Translations under genes and position numbers: made by a program | NCBI GenBank assembly: GCA_000402515.1 | Contig: AQRL01000034.1 | Span: forward strand, 1-22,325 | DNA length: 22,325 nt | From: Nanoarchaeota archaeon SCGC AAA011-G17 | GTDB lineage: Archaea; Nanobdellota; Nanobdellia; SCGC-AAA011-G17 | Direction: 5' to 3' | The notes under the pieces: generated by a model | What the model was told of the DNA's origin: nothing | Database searches by the model: none | Seen by the model: only the letters and a program-made list of their open reading frames with translations | Shown: piece by piece, positions 13,051 to 20,130 of the stretch | Numbering within the stretch: position 1 is the stretch's first letter | Layout of the letters: each line of letters opens with the position of its first letter

Positions 13051-14574
13051 ATGGATTATGACATTATATTTGTGACTGGTGAAGTATTTTTTGACCACCC
13101 ATTATGCGGGGTAGCAATACTTAAAAGAATTTTGGAAAAGAATGGCTACAAGGTTGGGATTATTGATATGCCCAGGAGGTCTGATGATGTTAAGAAGCTT
13201 GGCAAGCCAAAGCTTTTTTTTGGTGTCAGTTCTGGCTCCATAGATTCTATGGTAAGGAATTACACCCCCCTTAAGAAATTAAGGAAATCTGATAAAAACC
13301 TCAATTATAATGAATCTGTTCCTGATAGGGCTGTAACTGTTTATAGCAACTGGATAAAGTATAATTTTAAGGATTCTATTATTGTGATTGGCGGAACTGA
13401 AGCAACTCTGAGGAGATTTGTTCATTATGACTACTGGGATAATAAATTAAGAAAGCCTATACTCTTTGATTCAAGGGCAGATATTCTTGTTTATGGCAGT
13501 GCAGAAAAGCAGATTCTTGAGATTGCAGAAAGAATAAAGAACAAGAAAGATTTGAAAAATATTTTTGGAACCTGCATAATAAGCAAAGAATTATCCAAGG
13601 ATTTTATAGAGCTTCCTTCTTATGATGATGTTGTTAATTCAAAGGAAAAGTTCTGTGATATGCAGAATTTATTTTCCAATGATAAGAATCTTGCCCAGAA
13701 AATTGACAATAGGTATGTTTTGCAGTACAAAAATCCGGTTTACACCTCAAAGGATTTGGATGATTATTATGAACTCCCATTTACAAGGGAAGTTCCAAAA
13801 GAGCTGAGGGGTTTTCAGTTCAGTGTTGTAACACACAGGGGATGTATTGGAGAATGCAATTTTTGTTCATTGAGTCTTACGCAGGGCAATAGGATTATTT
13901 CCCGTTCAGAAAAGTCTATTCTCAAGGAAATCAAAAACTTGACAAAGTTCAAATATTTTAAAGGAAACGTTGATGATCTTGGAGGTCCCTCTGCAAACAT
14001 GTACGGTATGGATTGCACTAAATGCAGAACTAATTCTTGTATTAATTGTAATAATTTAGACAGGACCAACAAGCGCTTAATCAATTTATTAAGAAAAGCA
14101 AGGGAGATTAAAGGTATTAAGAAAATATGCATAAAGAGCGGAATAAGGTACGATCTTGCTTCACCAGAATATCTTATGGAAGTTGTACTTAATCATGTTT
14201 ATGATAATTTAAAGATTGCTCCAGAGCATGTTAATAAGGATGTTTTGAGATTGATGAATAAGGATAAAGGCAATCTGAAAAAATTTATCAGTGATTTCAA
14301 CAGCCTAAAATCTGGAAAAAAATTATCTTTTTATTTTATGACCGCTCATCCAGGATCTGGGGTTAAAGAAGCTGAAGAGCTCGCTGAAGCAATAAAGAAT
14401 CTAAAAAATGCAGAAGCTGTCCAGGTTTTTACTCCAACACCAATGACAGTTTCAACCTGTATGTACTACACAGGGATGGACCCAAAAACAAAAAAGAAAG
14501 TAAAAATTCCATATACTTATCTTGAAAAAAAAGTGCAGAAGCGTTTTGTTCTTAAGAATATCAATGGAAAATAA
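13051..14574 (+). CDS. YgiQ/UPF0313-family radical SAM protein
   Basis: A 507-aa protein. The N-terminal region (1-200) has the YgiQ opening, DIIFVTGEVFFDHPLCGVAI, and IGGTEATLRRFVHYDYW. The radical SAM cluster is C265-x3-C269-x2-C272 (HRGCIGECNFCS). A second cysteine group (GMDCTKCRTNSCINC, about 319-333) follows the DLGGPSANMYG motif, typical of this family. The barrel continues through APEHVNKDVLRLM and PGSG, ending at YTGMDPKTKK. YgiQ proteins are conserved in bacteria and archaea but their reaction is not established. Bacterial members are longer; the bacterial C-terminal extension is absent here. Confidence 0.88.
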   Translation: MDYDIIFVTGEVFFDHPLCGVAILKRILEKNGYKVGIIDMPRRSDDVKKLGKPKLFFGVSSGSIDSMVRNYTPLKKLRKSDKNLNYNESVPDRAVTVYSNWIKYNFKDSIIVIGGTEATLRRFVHYDYWDNKLRKPILFDSRADILVYGSAEKQILEIAERIKNKKDLKNIFGTCIISKELSKDFIELPSYDDVVNSKEKFCDMQNLFSNDKNLAQKIDNRYVLQYKNPVYTSKDLDDYYELPFTREVPKELRGFQFSVVTHRGCIGECNFCSLSLTQGNRIISRSEKSILKEIKNLTKFKYFKGNVDDLGGPSANMYGMDCTKCRTNSCINCNNLDRTNKRLINLLRKAREIKGIKKICIKSGIRYDLASPEYLMEVVLNHVYDNLKIAPEHVNKDVLRLMNKDKGNLKKFISDFNSLKSGKKLSFYFMTAHPGSGVKEAEELAEAIKNLKNAEAVQVFTPTPMTVSTCMYYTGMDPKTKKKVKIPYTYLEKKVQKRFVLKNINGK

Positions 14575-14612
14575 TATTTTTATTAGATAGTGTTGCTTTT
14601 ACTAACAAAATG

Positions 14613-14620
14613 TTTATTAA
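14613..14620 (+). promoter_or_regulatory. TATA-like element of the winged-helix gene
   Basis: TTTATTAA lies about 26 bp before the ATG at 14643. Confidence 0.35.
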
Positions 14621-14642
14621 TCCTAAAAATTCTTTTAAGTGA

Positions 14643-14948
14643 ATGATTCAGAATAAAGTAATAAAAGTTCTTAGGGAAAAAGAGTGGTTATTGGCATCAG
14701 AGCTCTCAGAGATGTCAGAATTAAAGATTTACAAGATCCAGTCAGCGCTTAAAAAAATGCTTAAAACAGGATTAATAGAGAGAAAACCTGTAAAACATAA
14801 TAACAAAAGGGCATTTATATACAATCTAGTAAACAAAGAAACCTTTAATCAAATTCTTAATAAGATAGAAGTCCAGGCTGTAAGCGACATAACCTCAAAA
14901 CAGTTAAAGAGATTGTCAACAAATGGTATTGTTAAAATAAAAAATTAA
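14643..14948 (+). CDS. Small winged-helix DNA-binding protein
   Basis: A 101-aa protein that is mostly a winged helix-turn-helix: KVIKVLREKEWLLASELSEM, then LKIYKIQSALKKMLKTGLIE as the recognition helix region, and a basic wing (KPVKHNNKRAFIYNL). The C-terminal 35 residues are helical. It resembles MarR/ArsR-like small archaeal regulators but no target is evident. Its last four bases overlap the end of the convergent 73-aa gene, so both stop codons share TTAA. Confidence 0.7.
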   Translation: MIQNKVIKVLREKEWLLASELSEMSELKIYKIQSALKKMLKTGLIERKPVKHNNKRAFIYNLVNKETFNQILNKIEVQAVSDITSKQLKRLSTNGIVKIKN

Positions 14949-15166
14949 GCAATCTTCTCGTCAATGCTCTTCTTTGCCTTTTTGTCCATTAGCTCTTTAG
15001 CCTTTTTAGCCTCTTTCTCCAAATCAACACCAAGGCCGCTTAAAGCCTTGATATGCGCCTGCATCAATTGCTCTAACACTTGTATGATTTTTATGAATTC
15101 TTCTCTTTCTTTTGCTAAAGTTGTCAATGCTCCTTTATGGAACCCGATTTGTTCTTCATTTGCCAT
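14945..15166 (-). CDS. Hypothetical 73-aa coiled-coil protein
   Basis: Nearly all helix, with heptad-like hydrophobic spacing (FIKIIQVLEQLMQAHIKAL) and a lysine-rich second helix (KEAKKAKELMDKKAKKS). No family recognised. It is the last gene of a minus-strand unit with three others. AAGGAGGAAT ends 4 bases before the ATG, a very strong Shine-Dalgarno, which fixes the start. The gap to the preceding gene is 14 bp. Confidence 0.72.
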   Translation of the reverse strand: MANEEQIGFHKGALTTLAKEREEFIKIIQVLEQLMQAHIKALSGLGVDLEKEAKKAKELMDKKAKKSIDEKIA

Positions 15167-15180
15167 TTGTATTCCTCCTT

Positions 15181-15525
15181 CTAAAAATCTTCCCCTATCA
15201 TTACTTCTCTTATATCTACTTTTATAATGGCTTTCATTAAGTTTTTAAATCCAGCATCTGACGGTAAGGCACAGAAATAAGAAGCTAGCGGAAAGGAATT
15301 AATTTTATCGATAATATCAACTATTTCTTGAGTTGGTTCTTTGTTTTCCGTTCCAGTATATCTATTACTATTTTGTATCCCGTTTATATCTTCTATACTT
15401 CTGTAAACCCCAAAAGCAATATAACCTAATCTAGATGCTAAGATTTCATTTCCGGAATCGTAATTTTCTTCGGCCAATTCAAGATAGGAATCCGCAATTA
15501 TCTTTACAATTTCTGTTTTTTCCAT
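15181..15525 (-). CDS. Hypothetical 114-aa protein
   Basis: Helical N-terminal half (VKIIADSYLELAEENYDSGNE, similar in feel to a TPR-like helix pair), an asparagine-rich linker (NGIQNSNRYTGTENKEP), then a second helical part ending in a short beta-like stretch (IIKVDIREVMIGEDF). No family recognised. AAGGAGGAAT lies just before the ATG. Third gene of the minus-strand unit, 18 bp after the 186-aa gene. The near-identical ribosome binding sites of this and the next gene suggest matched expression. Confidence 0.7.
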   Translation of the reverse strand: MEKTEIVKIIADSYLELAEENYDSGNEILASRLGYIAFGVYRSIEDINGIQNSNRYTGTENKEPTQEIVDIIDKINSFPLASYFCALPSDAGFKNLMKAIIKVDIREVMIGEDF

Positions 15526-15543
15526 TTATATTCCTCCTTTTAA

Positions 15544-16104
15544 TTATCCATAAATTTCTTGTATCGTTTCTTCCAAATAATTTCCTTGAATTTTTTGATT
15601 CATTTCTTGAGTTTTTTCCATTAGTTGTCCCATAGCTCCAAAAATTCCACCTAAAGCTTGTCCCATTTCGCCATCTGCCGTTAAAGCACTTTGTGCCTGT
15701 TGATAAAAGCTTCTTATAGCTTCCATTCCTCCTTGTGCAAATGACCTATATTCATCAGGTGTTGGAAACATCTTTTTTATGACAGAATTTCTTGTTTCTT
15801 TCTGTGTAGCTTTATCTATTCCATCTTTTTCTGCAACTTTTGCTAATCTTCTAACAATTCTGTCATTTGTCCCTACAAATTTAAACAAGCCCTCATAAGC
15901 TTTTTCGTAATTAGCCACAACACCTTCACCTATTTCTTCATCTTCTCTCATATCTGCGAAGTGAGGTCTTAGTATTGCTTTTAATTGTTTAACTGATATA
16001 TATTGTTTTTTTGCTTGTTCGTACATTGTTTTTCTTAATTGTTCAGGACTATCAAATTGAGCTTGAATTTGAGGCAAAACTTTTTTTCTATATTCTTGTT
16101 TCAT
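15544..16104 (-). CDS. Hypothetical 186-aa helical protein
   Basis: Soluble and probably all-helical. The middle is charged (ILRPHFADMREDEEIGEG, RIVRRLAKVAEKDG); the C-terminal third has a glycine/alanine/glutamine-rich low-charge segment (about 138-165, GEMGQALGGIFGAMGQLM) before a final acidic helix. No family recognised. In the uninterrupted operon its ATG overlaps the TAA of the preceding gene (TAATG), so translation was probably coupled to it; the IS200/IS605 insertion upstream may have weakened that. Confidence 0.7.
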   Translation of the reverse strand: MKQEYRKKVLPQIQAQFDSPEQLRKTMYEQAKKQYISVKQLKAILRPHFADMREDEEIGEGVVANYEKAYEGLFKFVGTNDRIVRRLAKVAEKDGIDKATQKETRNSVIKKMFPTPDEYRSFAQGGMEAIRSFYQQAQSALTADGEMGQALGGIFGAMGQLMEKTQEMNQKIQGNYLEETIQEIYG

Positions 16105-16185
16105 TACAAACGAAGGATACCTTGTGCTTCAGCACTAGGTAAAACCAAACCTCCAAAATTGTTTTCTTCTCCAAATGAATAAAGA

Positions 16186-16211
16186 GAGTGCGCAGCGGAG
16201 CCGGCGCACTC
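16186..16211 (+). repeat. Left-end hairpin of the IS200/IS605 element
   Basis: A perfect 8-bp stem with a 10-base loop, five bases inside the left border. TnpA recognises such hairpins in single-stranded DNA. Confidence 0.8.
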
Positions 16212-16265
16212 ACCAAAGACTGTGCTAGTGTGAGCTCTGCTAAAAAATGCGCAGGAGCTTGTAAA

Positions 16266-16676
16266 ATGGAAATTAACAGATTTAGACACGGAGTTGGACA
16301 GAATGCCTTCCACTTTGTTTGGAAGCCAAAATACTGCTGGGATCCATTTAAATTCAGCAAAGTAAAGATTTCTTGTGAAGAAATCCTTAGAGAAGTTGCT
16401 GTCAGACATGGATTTGAAATTTATGAAATCAACATCCAACCAGACCATATCCATCTGTTTGTTGAAGTCCCCTATACTATGAGTGTTGCCAAGGCGCTTC
16501 AGCTTTTCAAGGGATATTCTGCTTACAGACTTTTTAGAACCTACCCTTGGCTTAGAAGATATTTCAGAAAAGGGCATTTCTGGAGTCCAGGAAAGTTCTT
16601 TAGGAGCGTCGGCAATGTTACTAGTGAAACTATTCAGCATTACATTGCTTCTTCCCAAGGTTCTTGGTCTTTTTGA
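16266..16676 (+). CDS. tnpA: IS200/IS605 Y1 transposase TnpA
   Basis: A 136-aa HUH-family enzyme. The HUH histidines are H61-I-H63 (QPDHIHLFVEVP) and the catalytic tyrosine is Y126 (ETIQHYIASSQ). KGHFWSPGKFF near residue 103 is the typical family block. Length is usual for TnpA, so it looks functional. Start at ATG 16266: an upstream GTG (16188) would lie inside the left hairpin, and the extra 26 residues do not resemble the family. Confidence 0.92.
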   Translation: MEINRFRHGVGQNAFHFVWKPKYCWDPFKFSKVKISCEEILREVAVRHGFEIYEINIQPDHIHLFVEVPYTMSVAKALQLFKGYSAYRLFRTYPWLRRYFRKGHFWSPGKFFRSVGNVTSETIQHYIASSQGSWSF

Positions 16677-16695
16677 TATTTTTTTATTTTAGATA

Positions 16696-16715
16696 CCTCG
16701 TCCTTTAGGACGAGG
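16696..16715 (+). repeat. Right-end hairpin of the IS200/IS605 element
   Basis: A perfect 8-bp stem with loop TTTA, five bases inside the right border; same 5-base offset as at the left end. On the minus strand it is read as codons PRPKGRG in the truncated gene. Confidence 0.85.
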
Positions 16716-16960
16716 AGTATTCATTTCAGTAATTTCTTTCTCATCAATATCTCCAAAAGCAGATGCCATTGAACTAATTATAGAATCCGCCATTGTTTCT
16801 ACTAATTCAGTAACCCTTGATTTATATTCTGGATATTCAGAAATACACCTAACTAATTCATTTGCTCTTTGATCAATCAGAGCTTCTCTTACTTGTGTTT
16901 CTAATCCAATCATTTTATTTCCCAATCAACATAAACATTATAAGAATTTAACCTTTTTTA

Positions 16961-16972
16961 TTATTTATAAAA
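16961..16972 (-). promoter_or_regulatory. TATA box of the four-gene minus-strand unit
   Basis: TTTTATAAATAA on the minus strand, with expected transcription start near 16938 and a short leader before the ATG at 16913. An AATAAGTAAC sequence (16992-17001, plus strand) lies upstream, similar to the AAGTAGTAAC boxes at 9872 and 21070. Confidence 0.5.
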
Positions 16973-17034
16973 CTTTCCATTAACAACCACTAATAAGTAA
17001 CATCTTTTTCAATATATAATTAATCCCAACTATC

Positions 17035-17043
17035 TTTATAAAT
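17035..17043 (+). promoter_or_regulatory. TATA box of the first HAD phosphatase gene
   Basis: TTTATAAAT lies about 25 bp before the ATG at 17064; divergent from the minus-strand unit. Confidence 0.55.
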
Positions 17044-17063
17044 CTTCACTTTATGTTTCTATT

Positions 17064-17651
17064 ATGGAAATCCAGGATAAGCAAAAGAAGGTAATCTTCC
17101 TTGACAGAGATGGAACAATAATAAAAGATGGTTCAGCCTTCTGGGAAGAGCCGCACTTTGTTGACCATGCAAAAGAAGGGATAGGAATGTTATACACCCT
17201 TGGTTATGAGATAGTAATTGTTACAAATCAGTGTCACATTGCAAAAGGTCATTCAACCTTTGAGCACTTTAATTCTGTAAACAAATGGATTACAGACTCT
17301 TTATTGCCCCATGGAATTAATTTTTTGGCATTCTATGTCTGCCCTCATCATCCAGAAGGGAATATCCCTGAACTGACAAAAGTTTGTGACTGCAGAAAAC
17401 CCCTCCCCGGTATGTTACTTCAGGCTGCCAAAGAGCATAATATAGACCTTAAAGAGAGCATAATGATTGGAGATTCATATAGTGATGTTATAGCAGGATT
17501 AAGAGCAGGTTGCACTTCTGTTTTATTGACAGATAAATTTGGACAGGAGCCAAAATGGCATAAAGATGCAGAATTCTGGACAGCACCAGACCTTAAAGCA
17601 GCTGCACTAATAGCTGGTCTACCAAACAGAGAAAATATTGATAAAAACTAA
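17064..17651 (+). CDS. HAD phosphatase, HisB-N/GmhB type
   Basis: A 195-aa HAD-superfamily enzyme. Motif I is D14-R-D16-G-T, motif II is VTNQ (about 53-56), K111 of RKP serves as motif III, and motif IV is GDSYSD (D137, D141). A zinc loop has C93, H95, C108 and C110 (CPHHPEG...CDCRKP). This is the histidinol-phosphatase / D-glycero-manno-heptose-1,7-bisphosphate-7-phosphatase family; similar enzymes act in nucleotide-activated heptose and other sugar-phosphate pathways. The substrate cannot be decided from sequence. Its last 40 residues extend beyond the core. It converges on a paralogue with 3 bp between stops. Confidence 0.88.
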   Translation: MEIQDKQKKVIFLDRDGTIIKDGSAFWEEPHFVDHAKEGIGMLYTLGYEIVIVTNQCHIAKGHSTFEHFNSVNKWITDSLLPHGINFLAFYVCPHHPEGNIPELTKVCDCRKPLPGMLLQAAKEHNIDLKESIMIGDSYSDVIAGLRAGCTSVLLTDKFGQEPKWHKDAEFWTAPDLKAAALIAGLPNRENIDKN

Positions 17652-17654
17652 TTT

Positions 17655-18179
17655 CTAAAGTTCTAAAGAAGCAACTAATAAATCTTCAAAAATATACATT
17701 GGTTTTACATTATACTGCTTATCTTCCCCGCCCATCCCTGTTTTTACAAGGATTGTATTTATCCCTGCATTTTCCCCGAATTTTATATCTGTTGTCTTGT
17801 CACCAATAACATAAGAAGTTCCCCTGTCAATATTATATTTACCTATTAATTGTTCTAAAAATTCTGTTCTTGGTTTCCTGCAGCCGCAATCATCATCTGG
17901 TTTATGTGGGCAGTAAAATACACTTGTTATCTCAATCCCTTCTTTTCCAAGTCTATTTAACATATCTTCATTTAATTTTTTGAAATCTTCTTTAGAATAT
18001 AATCCAATACCAATCCCAGACTGGTTTGTATAAATAAACAAAGAAAAATTTTTTTGTAATAAATTCCTCAAGGCATGAAACGTCCCATCAATAAACCTGA
18101 AGCTCTCTATTTTACGTACGCCCTCATTACTATCACTCATTGTTCCATCCCTATCCAGTATTATAGCACTATTTGACAT
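17655..18179 (-). CDS. HAD phosphatase, HisB-N/GmhB type, second copy
   Basis: A 174-aa paralogue of the preceding enzyme with the same motifs: D9-R-D11-G-T, YTNQSGIG (50-57), zinc ligands C90, H92, C98 and C100 (CPHKPDDDCGCRKP), and GDKTTD (D127, D131). The zinc loop is shorter than in its neighbour, and the two are quite different in sequence, so this is an old duplication or two separate acquisitions with different substrates. AGGAAGG just before the ATG is a possible ribosome binding site. Divergent from the secreted DUF333-like gene, with TATA elements on both strands in 18195-18230. Confidence 0.87.
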   Translation of the reverse strand: MSNSAIILDRDGTMSDSNEGVRKIESFRFIDGTFHALRNLLQKNFSLFIYTNQSGIGIGLYSKEDFKKLNEDMLNRLGKEGIEITSVFYCPHKPDDDCGCRKPRTEFLEQLIGKYNIDRGTSYVIGDKTTDIKFGENAGINTILVKTGMGGEDKQYNVKPMYIFEDLLVASLEL

Positions 18180-18194
18180 AACATAGCCTTCCTG

Positions 18195-18230
18195 ACTTAT
18201 ATACCCCTCCTCAGTAAATTATAAAAGCCT
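18195..18230. promoter_or_regulatory. Divergent promoter region
   Basis: AATTATAAAAG (about 18220-18230) is a plus-strand TATA box about 25 bp before the ATG at 18249. Its complement CTTTTATAATT, and GGTATATAAG nearer the gene, serve the minus-strand phosphatase. One TATA thus may face both ways. Confidence 0.5.
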
Positions 18231-18248
18231 TCCGATTATCATAATTCT

Positions 18249-18833
18249 ATGAAAAAATTAATATTGCTGGCTATTTTACTGTTAATAATTCCAATTAGCC
18301 TGGCTAAGACAGAAAAGATAACAATGTATCCAGGTATGAGCAAGGTGATTGAAAATTCTAACATAACATTAATCAGTTTGGATGAAAAAAATAACAAGGC
18401 AGTTGTTTGCATAAACAATGAGAAGAAAATACTAACAGAAGACTCTGATAAGACAGTAGGAAAATTAATAATAAATGCAAAAAATATTAAGTTGGATTAT
18501 GTGGAATTTGAATTAAAGTCAGACTGTAAAGATTGTGTCTGTGGACCAGAATGCTCTAATGCTCTATGCTTTCCAGAAGTTAAACAGGAAATAAAAGAAG
18601 AAAACAAGACCGAAATAGCAAATCCAGCCTCTGTTTATTGTGAAAGCCATAATGGAAAATCAGAAATCAGAACAGTTGAAGACGGCTCTCAGCTAGGCTA
18701 TTGCATCTTCCAAAATAAAAAAGAGTGTGAGGAATGGGCTTTTTACAGGGGAGAGTGCAAGCAGGAGATAGAAGCGCCAAAACAAGAATCATTCTTTGGA
18801 AAAATTATCTCTTTTTTTAAATCCTTATTCTGA
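18249..18833 (+). CDS. Secreted protein with a DUF333-like domain
   Basis: A 194-aa exported protein. Residues 1-19 form a clear signal peptide (KK, hydrophobic core, SLA cleavage site). A beta-rich region follows (20-95), then a cysteine cluster (about 95-112), then an acidic linker. Residues about 127-176 (NPASVYCESHNGKSEIRT, QLGYCIFQNKKECEEWAFYRGEC) match DUF333, a short secreted cysteine-containing domain often labelled putative hemolysin without firm function. The protein ends with an amphipathic or membrane-associating tail (FFGKIISFFKSLF). Probably leaderless. RNase P RNA follows. Confidence 0.8.
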   Translation: MKKLILLAILLLIIPISLAKTEKITMYPGMSKVIENSNITLISLDEKNNKAVVCINNEKKILTEDSDKTVGKLIINAKNIKLDYVEFELKSDCKDCVCGPECSNALCFPEVKQEIKEENKTEIANPASVYCESHNGKSEIRTVEDGSQLGYCIFQNKKECEEWAFYRGECKQEIEAPKQESFFGKIISFFKSLF

Positions 18834-18840
18834 ACAGTAA

Positions 18841-18852
18841 AACTTATAAATT
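18841..18852 (+). promoter_or_regulatory. RNase P RNA promoter TATA box
   Basis: AACTTATAAATT lies about 27 bp before the expected 5' end of the RNA (near 18873). Confidence 0.55.
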
Positions 18853-18874
18853 CAGATTTTCTCTCTTTTTCCTA

Positions 18875-19236
18875 AGGTAGGTAATCAGCCCAACTTCGGG
18901 GGTTATAATGATTCGTCATAGAAATCTCTGAGGAAAGTCTGCCCACCATAAAAGACCACTTACAGAGATCCAGTAATGGATGGCAACATCACAGAAACGG
19001 CACGGTCTTTTGAATGCAATGATGTTCCTCGGATTAAATGCCGAGAATGTCTGAGAATGGCATTGTGAAGTTTCCAGCAATGGAAATAAGCTAACCAACT
19101 GAGTTTGTCAAAAGGATACGTTGAAACGGATAGACCTGGTCGGTGCAAGTTCACAAGAACGCTTAGTAGAATGTTGGGATGGTCTGTTCCTTTAAGGGAA
19201 GGCCAACAGAAGGCAGCTTATTGGTTGCCTACCGAT
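18875..19236 (+). ncRNA. rnpB: RNase P RNA
   Basis: The catalytic RNA that trims the 5' ends of pre-tRNAs. The universal core is visible: GAGGAAAGTC (18930-18939, CR-I and the 5' strand of P4) and ACAGAAGGCAGCTTA (19206-19220, CR-V and the 3' strand of P4). The ends close into helix P1, GGTAGGTAA (18876-18884) with TTGCCTACC (19225-19233), one wobble pair. Size of about 360 nt and context fit archaeal type A RNAs. No protein frame here is convincing. A gene with a Shine-Dalgarno starts only about 20 bp after the 3' end, so processing from a longer transcript is possible. Confidence 0.93.
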
Positions 19237-19256
19237 TTTAATTTAAAGGAGTAAAA

Positions 19257-19451
19257 ATGACAGAAAAAGAACTAACACAAGGACAAACAGAAGTTCTATT
19301 AGCGATACATAGAGATTATCAAACTTTTGAAGAACAGAGAAGAAGAACAGAAGGAAGGATAGAAGAAAATAAAAAAGCAGAAAAGAAGTTAAAAAATCAG
19401 GGGGTCTTTGAATATCAAAACCCAAGTGATGATCCATTAGGATTTTATTAA
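19257..19451 (+). CDS. Hypothetical 64-aa charged helical protein
   Basis: A strongly charged, probably coiled-coil protein (HRDYQTFEEQRRRTEGRIEE...KKAEKKLKNQ) with an unstructured tail (EYQNPSDDPLGFY). AAAGGAG lies 5 bases before the ATG. No family recognised. First of six closely packed genes that end with secG and NAC; the next starts 2 bp after its stop. Confidence 0.68.
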   Translation: MTEKELTQGQTEVLLAIHRDYQTFEEQRRRTEGRIEENKKAEKKLKNQGVFEYQNPSDDPLGFY

Positions 19452-19453
19452 AA

Positions 19454-19597
19454 ATGACAGGACACACATCAGATACAGCAGAAGGAAAATTAGAAAGAAT
19501 TGCTGATTCATATAGATTATCTCAGGAAAGAACTGTAGCAATAACTGATGATAATTATAGAAGAATTGGTCAAGATTATCTTGAAGAAACCGATTAA
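19454..19597 (+). CDS. Hypothetical 47-aa acidic protein
   Basis: Begins MTGHTSDTAEGKLERIADSY and ends YRRIGQDYLEET D; soluble, helical, no family recognised. It starts 2 bp after the preceding stop and ends 3 bp before the next start. Coding is supported by exact packing into the gene row and protein-like composition. Confidence 0.6.
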   Translation: MTGHTSDTAEGKLERIADSYRLSQERTVAITDDNYRRIGQDYLEETD

Positions 19598-19600
19598 AAA

Positions 19601-19699
19601 ATGACAAAATACAATAAAAAAGGTCAACTAAATTATTTATTAATAATAGCAGCAATAGTGATAATAGTATTGATAATCTGGTTAATAAAAGGAATATGA
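19601..19699 (+). CDS. 32-aa single-span protein with a type IV pilin-like N-terminus
   Basis: Reads MTKYNKKGQLNYLLIIAAIV followed by IIVLIIWLIKGI. The KKGQ just before a long hydrophobic stretch resembles archaeal class III signal peptides, which are cut between G and Q by the prepilin peptidase. It lacks the usual E five residues after the cut and has almost no C-terminal domain, so if it is a pilin it is minimal; a plain membrane micro-protein is the alternative. Its TGA overlaps the next ATG (ATGA). Confidence 0.58.
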   Translation: MTKYNKKGQLNYLLIIAAIVIIVLIIWLIKGI

Positions 19700-19974
19700 A
19701 AGAAAAAACATTTAAAATAATAGAAACAGCATTAGTAACAATTCTTTTTATATTTGGTCTTTTCTTAGTCTACCAGATACTAAAAAAAATATTTGGTGGC
19801 TCATGGGAAATCGAAAGTATTATAATTTCTTTATTAATATTTAACATAGGATTAACCTTTACAATAGCTTTTACATTGGGTATTAGCCTAGCAAAACTCA
19901 AATCAGATCATAATCATCTTGAAAATCAATTTAAAAGTTTAGTATCAGATTTTAAAAATCATTCCAAAAGATAA
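19696..19974 (+). CDS. Hypothetical 92-aa two-span membrane protein
   Basis: Two transmembrane helices (about 9-30 and 40-66) joined by a short loop (KKIFGGSWEIES), then a charged, probably coiled-coil tail (KLKSDHNHLENQFKSLVSDF). N- and C-termini are predicted on the same, cytoplasmic side. Translation is coupled to the preceding gene through a 4-base ATGA overlap. No family recognised. Position next to secG suggests a role at the membrane; that is inference. Confidence 0.7.
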   Translation: MKEKTFKIIETALVTILFIFGLFLVYQILKKIFGGSWEIESIIISLLIFNIGLTFTIAFTLGISLAKLKSDHNHLENQFKSLVSDFKNHSKR

Positions 19975-19976
19975 AA

Positions 19977-20129
19977 ATGGCAGACAACAGAATTCAGATG
20001 CCCAGCAGCATGGGCGGATTAGTAAGGTATTTTGACGACTATAAATCCAAGATAGAGATAAAAGCATCTTTATTTATTATTTTTGTTTGTATAGTAATCT
20101 TTATCTACTTGTATATTTACTTCTTTTAA
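19977..20129 (+). CDS. secG: Sec translocon subunit Sec61-beta/SecG, archaeal type
   Basis: A 50-aa protein with the archaeal Sec61-beta signature MGGLVRYFDDYKSKIEIK (about residues 12-29) in front of one C-terminal transmembrane helix (30-50). It is the small tail-anchored subunit of the SecYE-beta channel that moves proteins across or into the membrane. The usual proline after the IEIK strand is replaced by alanine. It starts 2 bp after the previous stop; NAC begins 1 bp after its own stop. Confidence 0.9.
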   Translation: MADNRIQMPSSMGGLVRYFDDYKSKIEIKASLFIIFVCIVIFIYLYIYFF

Positions 20130-20130
20130 A

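Larger units (their letters stand above)
16181..16720 (+). mobile_element. IS200/IS605-family insertion sequence, 540 bp, TnpA only
   Basis: A single Y1 transposase gene lies between two terminal hairpins: GAGTGCGC/GCGCACTC (16186-16211) on the left and CCTCGTCC-TTTA-GGACGAGG (16696-16715) on the right. There are no inverted repeats shared between the ends and no target duplication, as expected for this single-strand-transposing family. Borders are set by the restored frame of the disrupted gene; two bases (AT) are shared, so they may shift by up to 2 bp. There is no TnpB/IscB gene, so it is IS200-like. Confidence 0.88.
16104..16913 (-). pseudogene. Hypothetical small protein gene split by an IS200/IS605 insertion
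   Basis: The 5' part (16913-16721, minus) encodes MIGLETQVREALIDQRANEL and on to EKEITEM; the 3' part (16180-16104) encodes SFGEENNFGGLVLPSAEAQG and ILRL before TAA. Joining them by removing 16181-16720 gives one uninterrupted frame of 89 aa with N at the junction. As it stands, translation runs into the element and stops after a short foreign tail (NTPRPKGRGI). An upstream in-frame TTG (16925) is the alternative start. First gene of the four-gene minus-strand unit; the protein is helical with no recognised family. Its TAA overlaps the ATG of the next gene. Confidence 0.8.

Noticed and set aside
16188-16265. N-terminal extension of TnpA from a GTG.
   Set aside because: It would be encoded by the left-end hairpin, and TnpA proteins start close to MEINRFRHG.
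16104-16658. 184-codon minus-strand frame across the IS200/IS605 element.
   Set aside because: It is the antisense of tnpA fused to the genuine 3' end of the disrupted gene; only the last 24 codons are real.
18916-19154. Minus-strand frames of 60-64 codons.
   Set aside because: They lie entirely in RNase P RNA, whose conserved core and P1 pairing explain the sequence.
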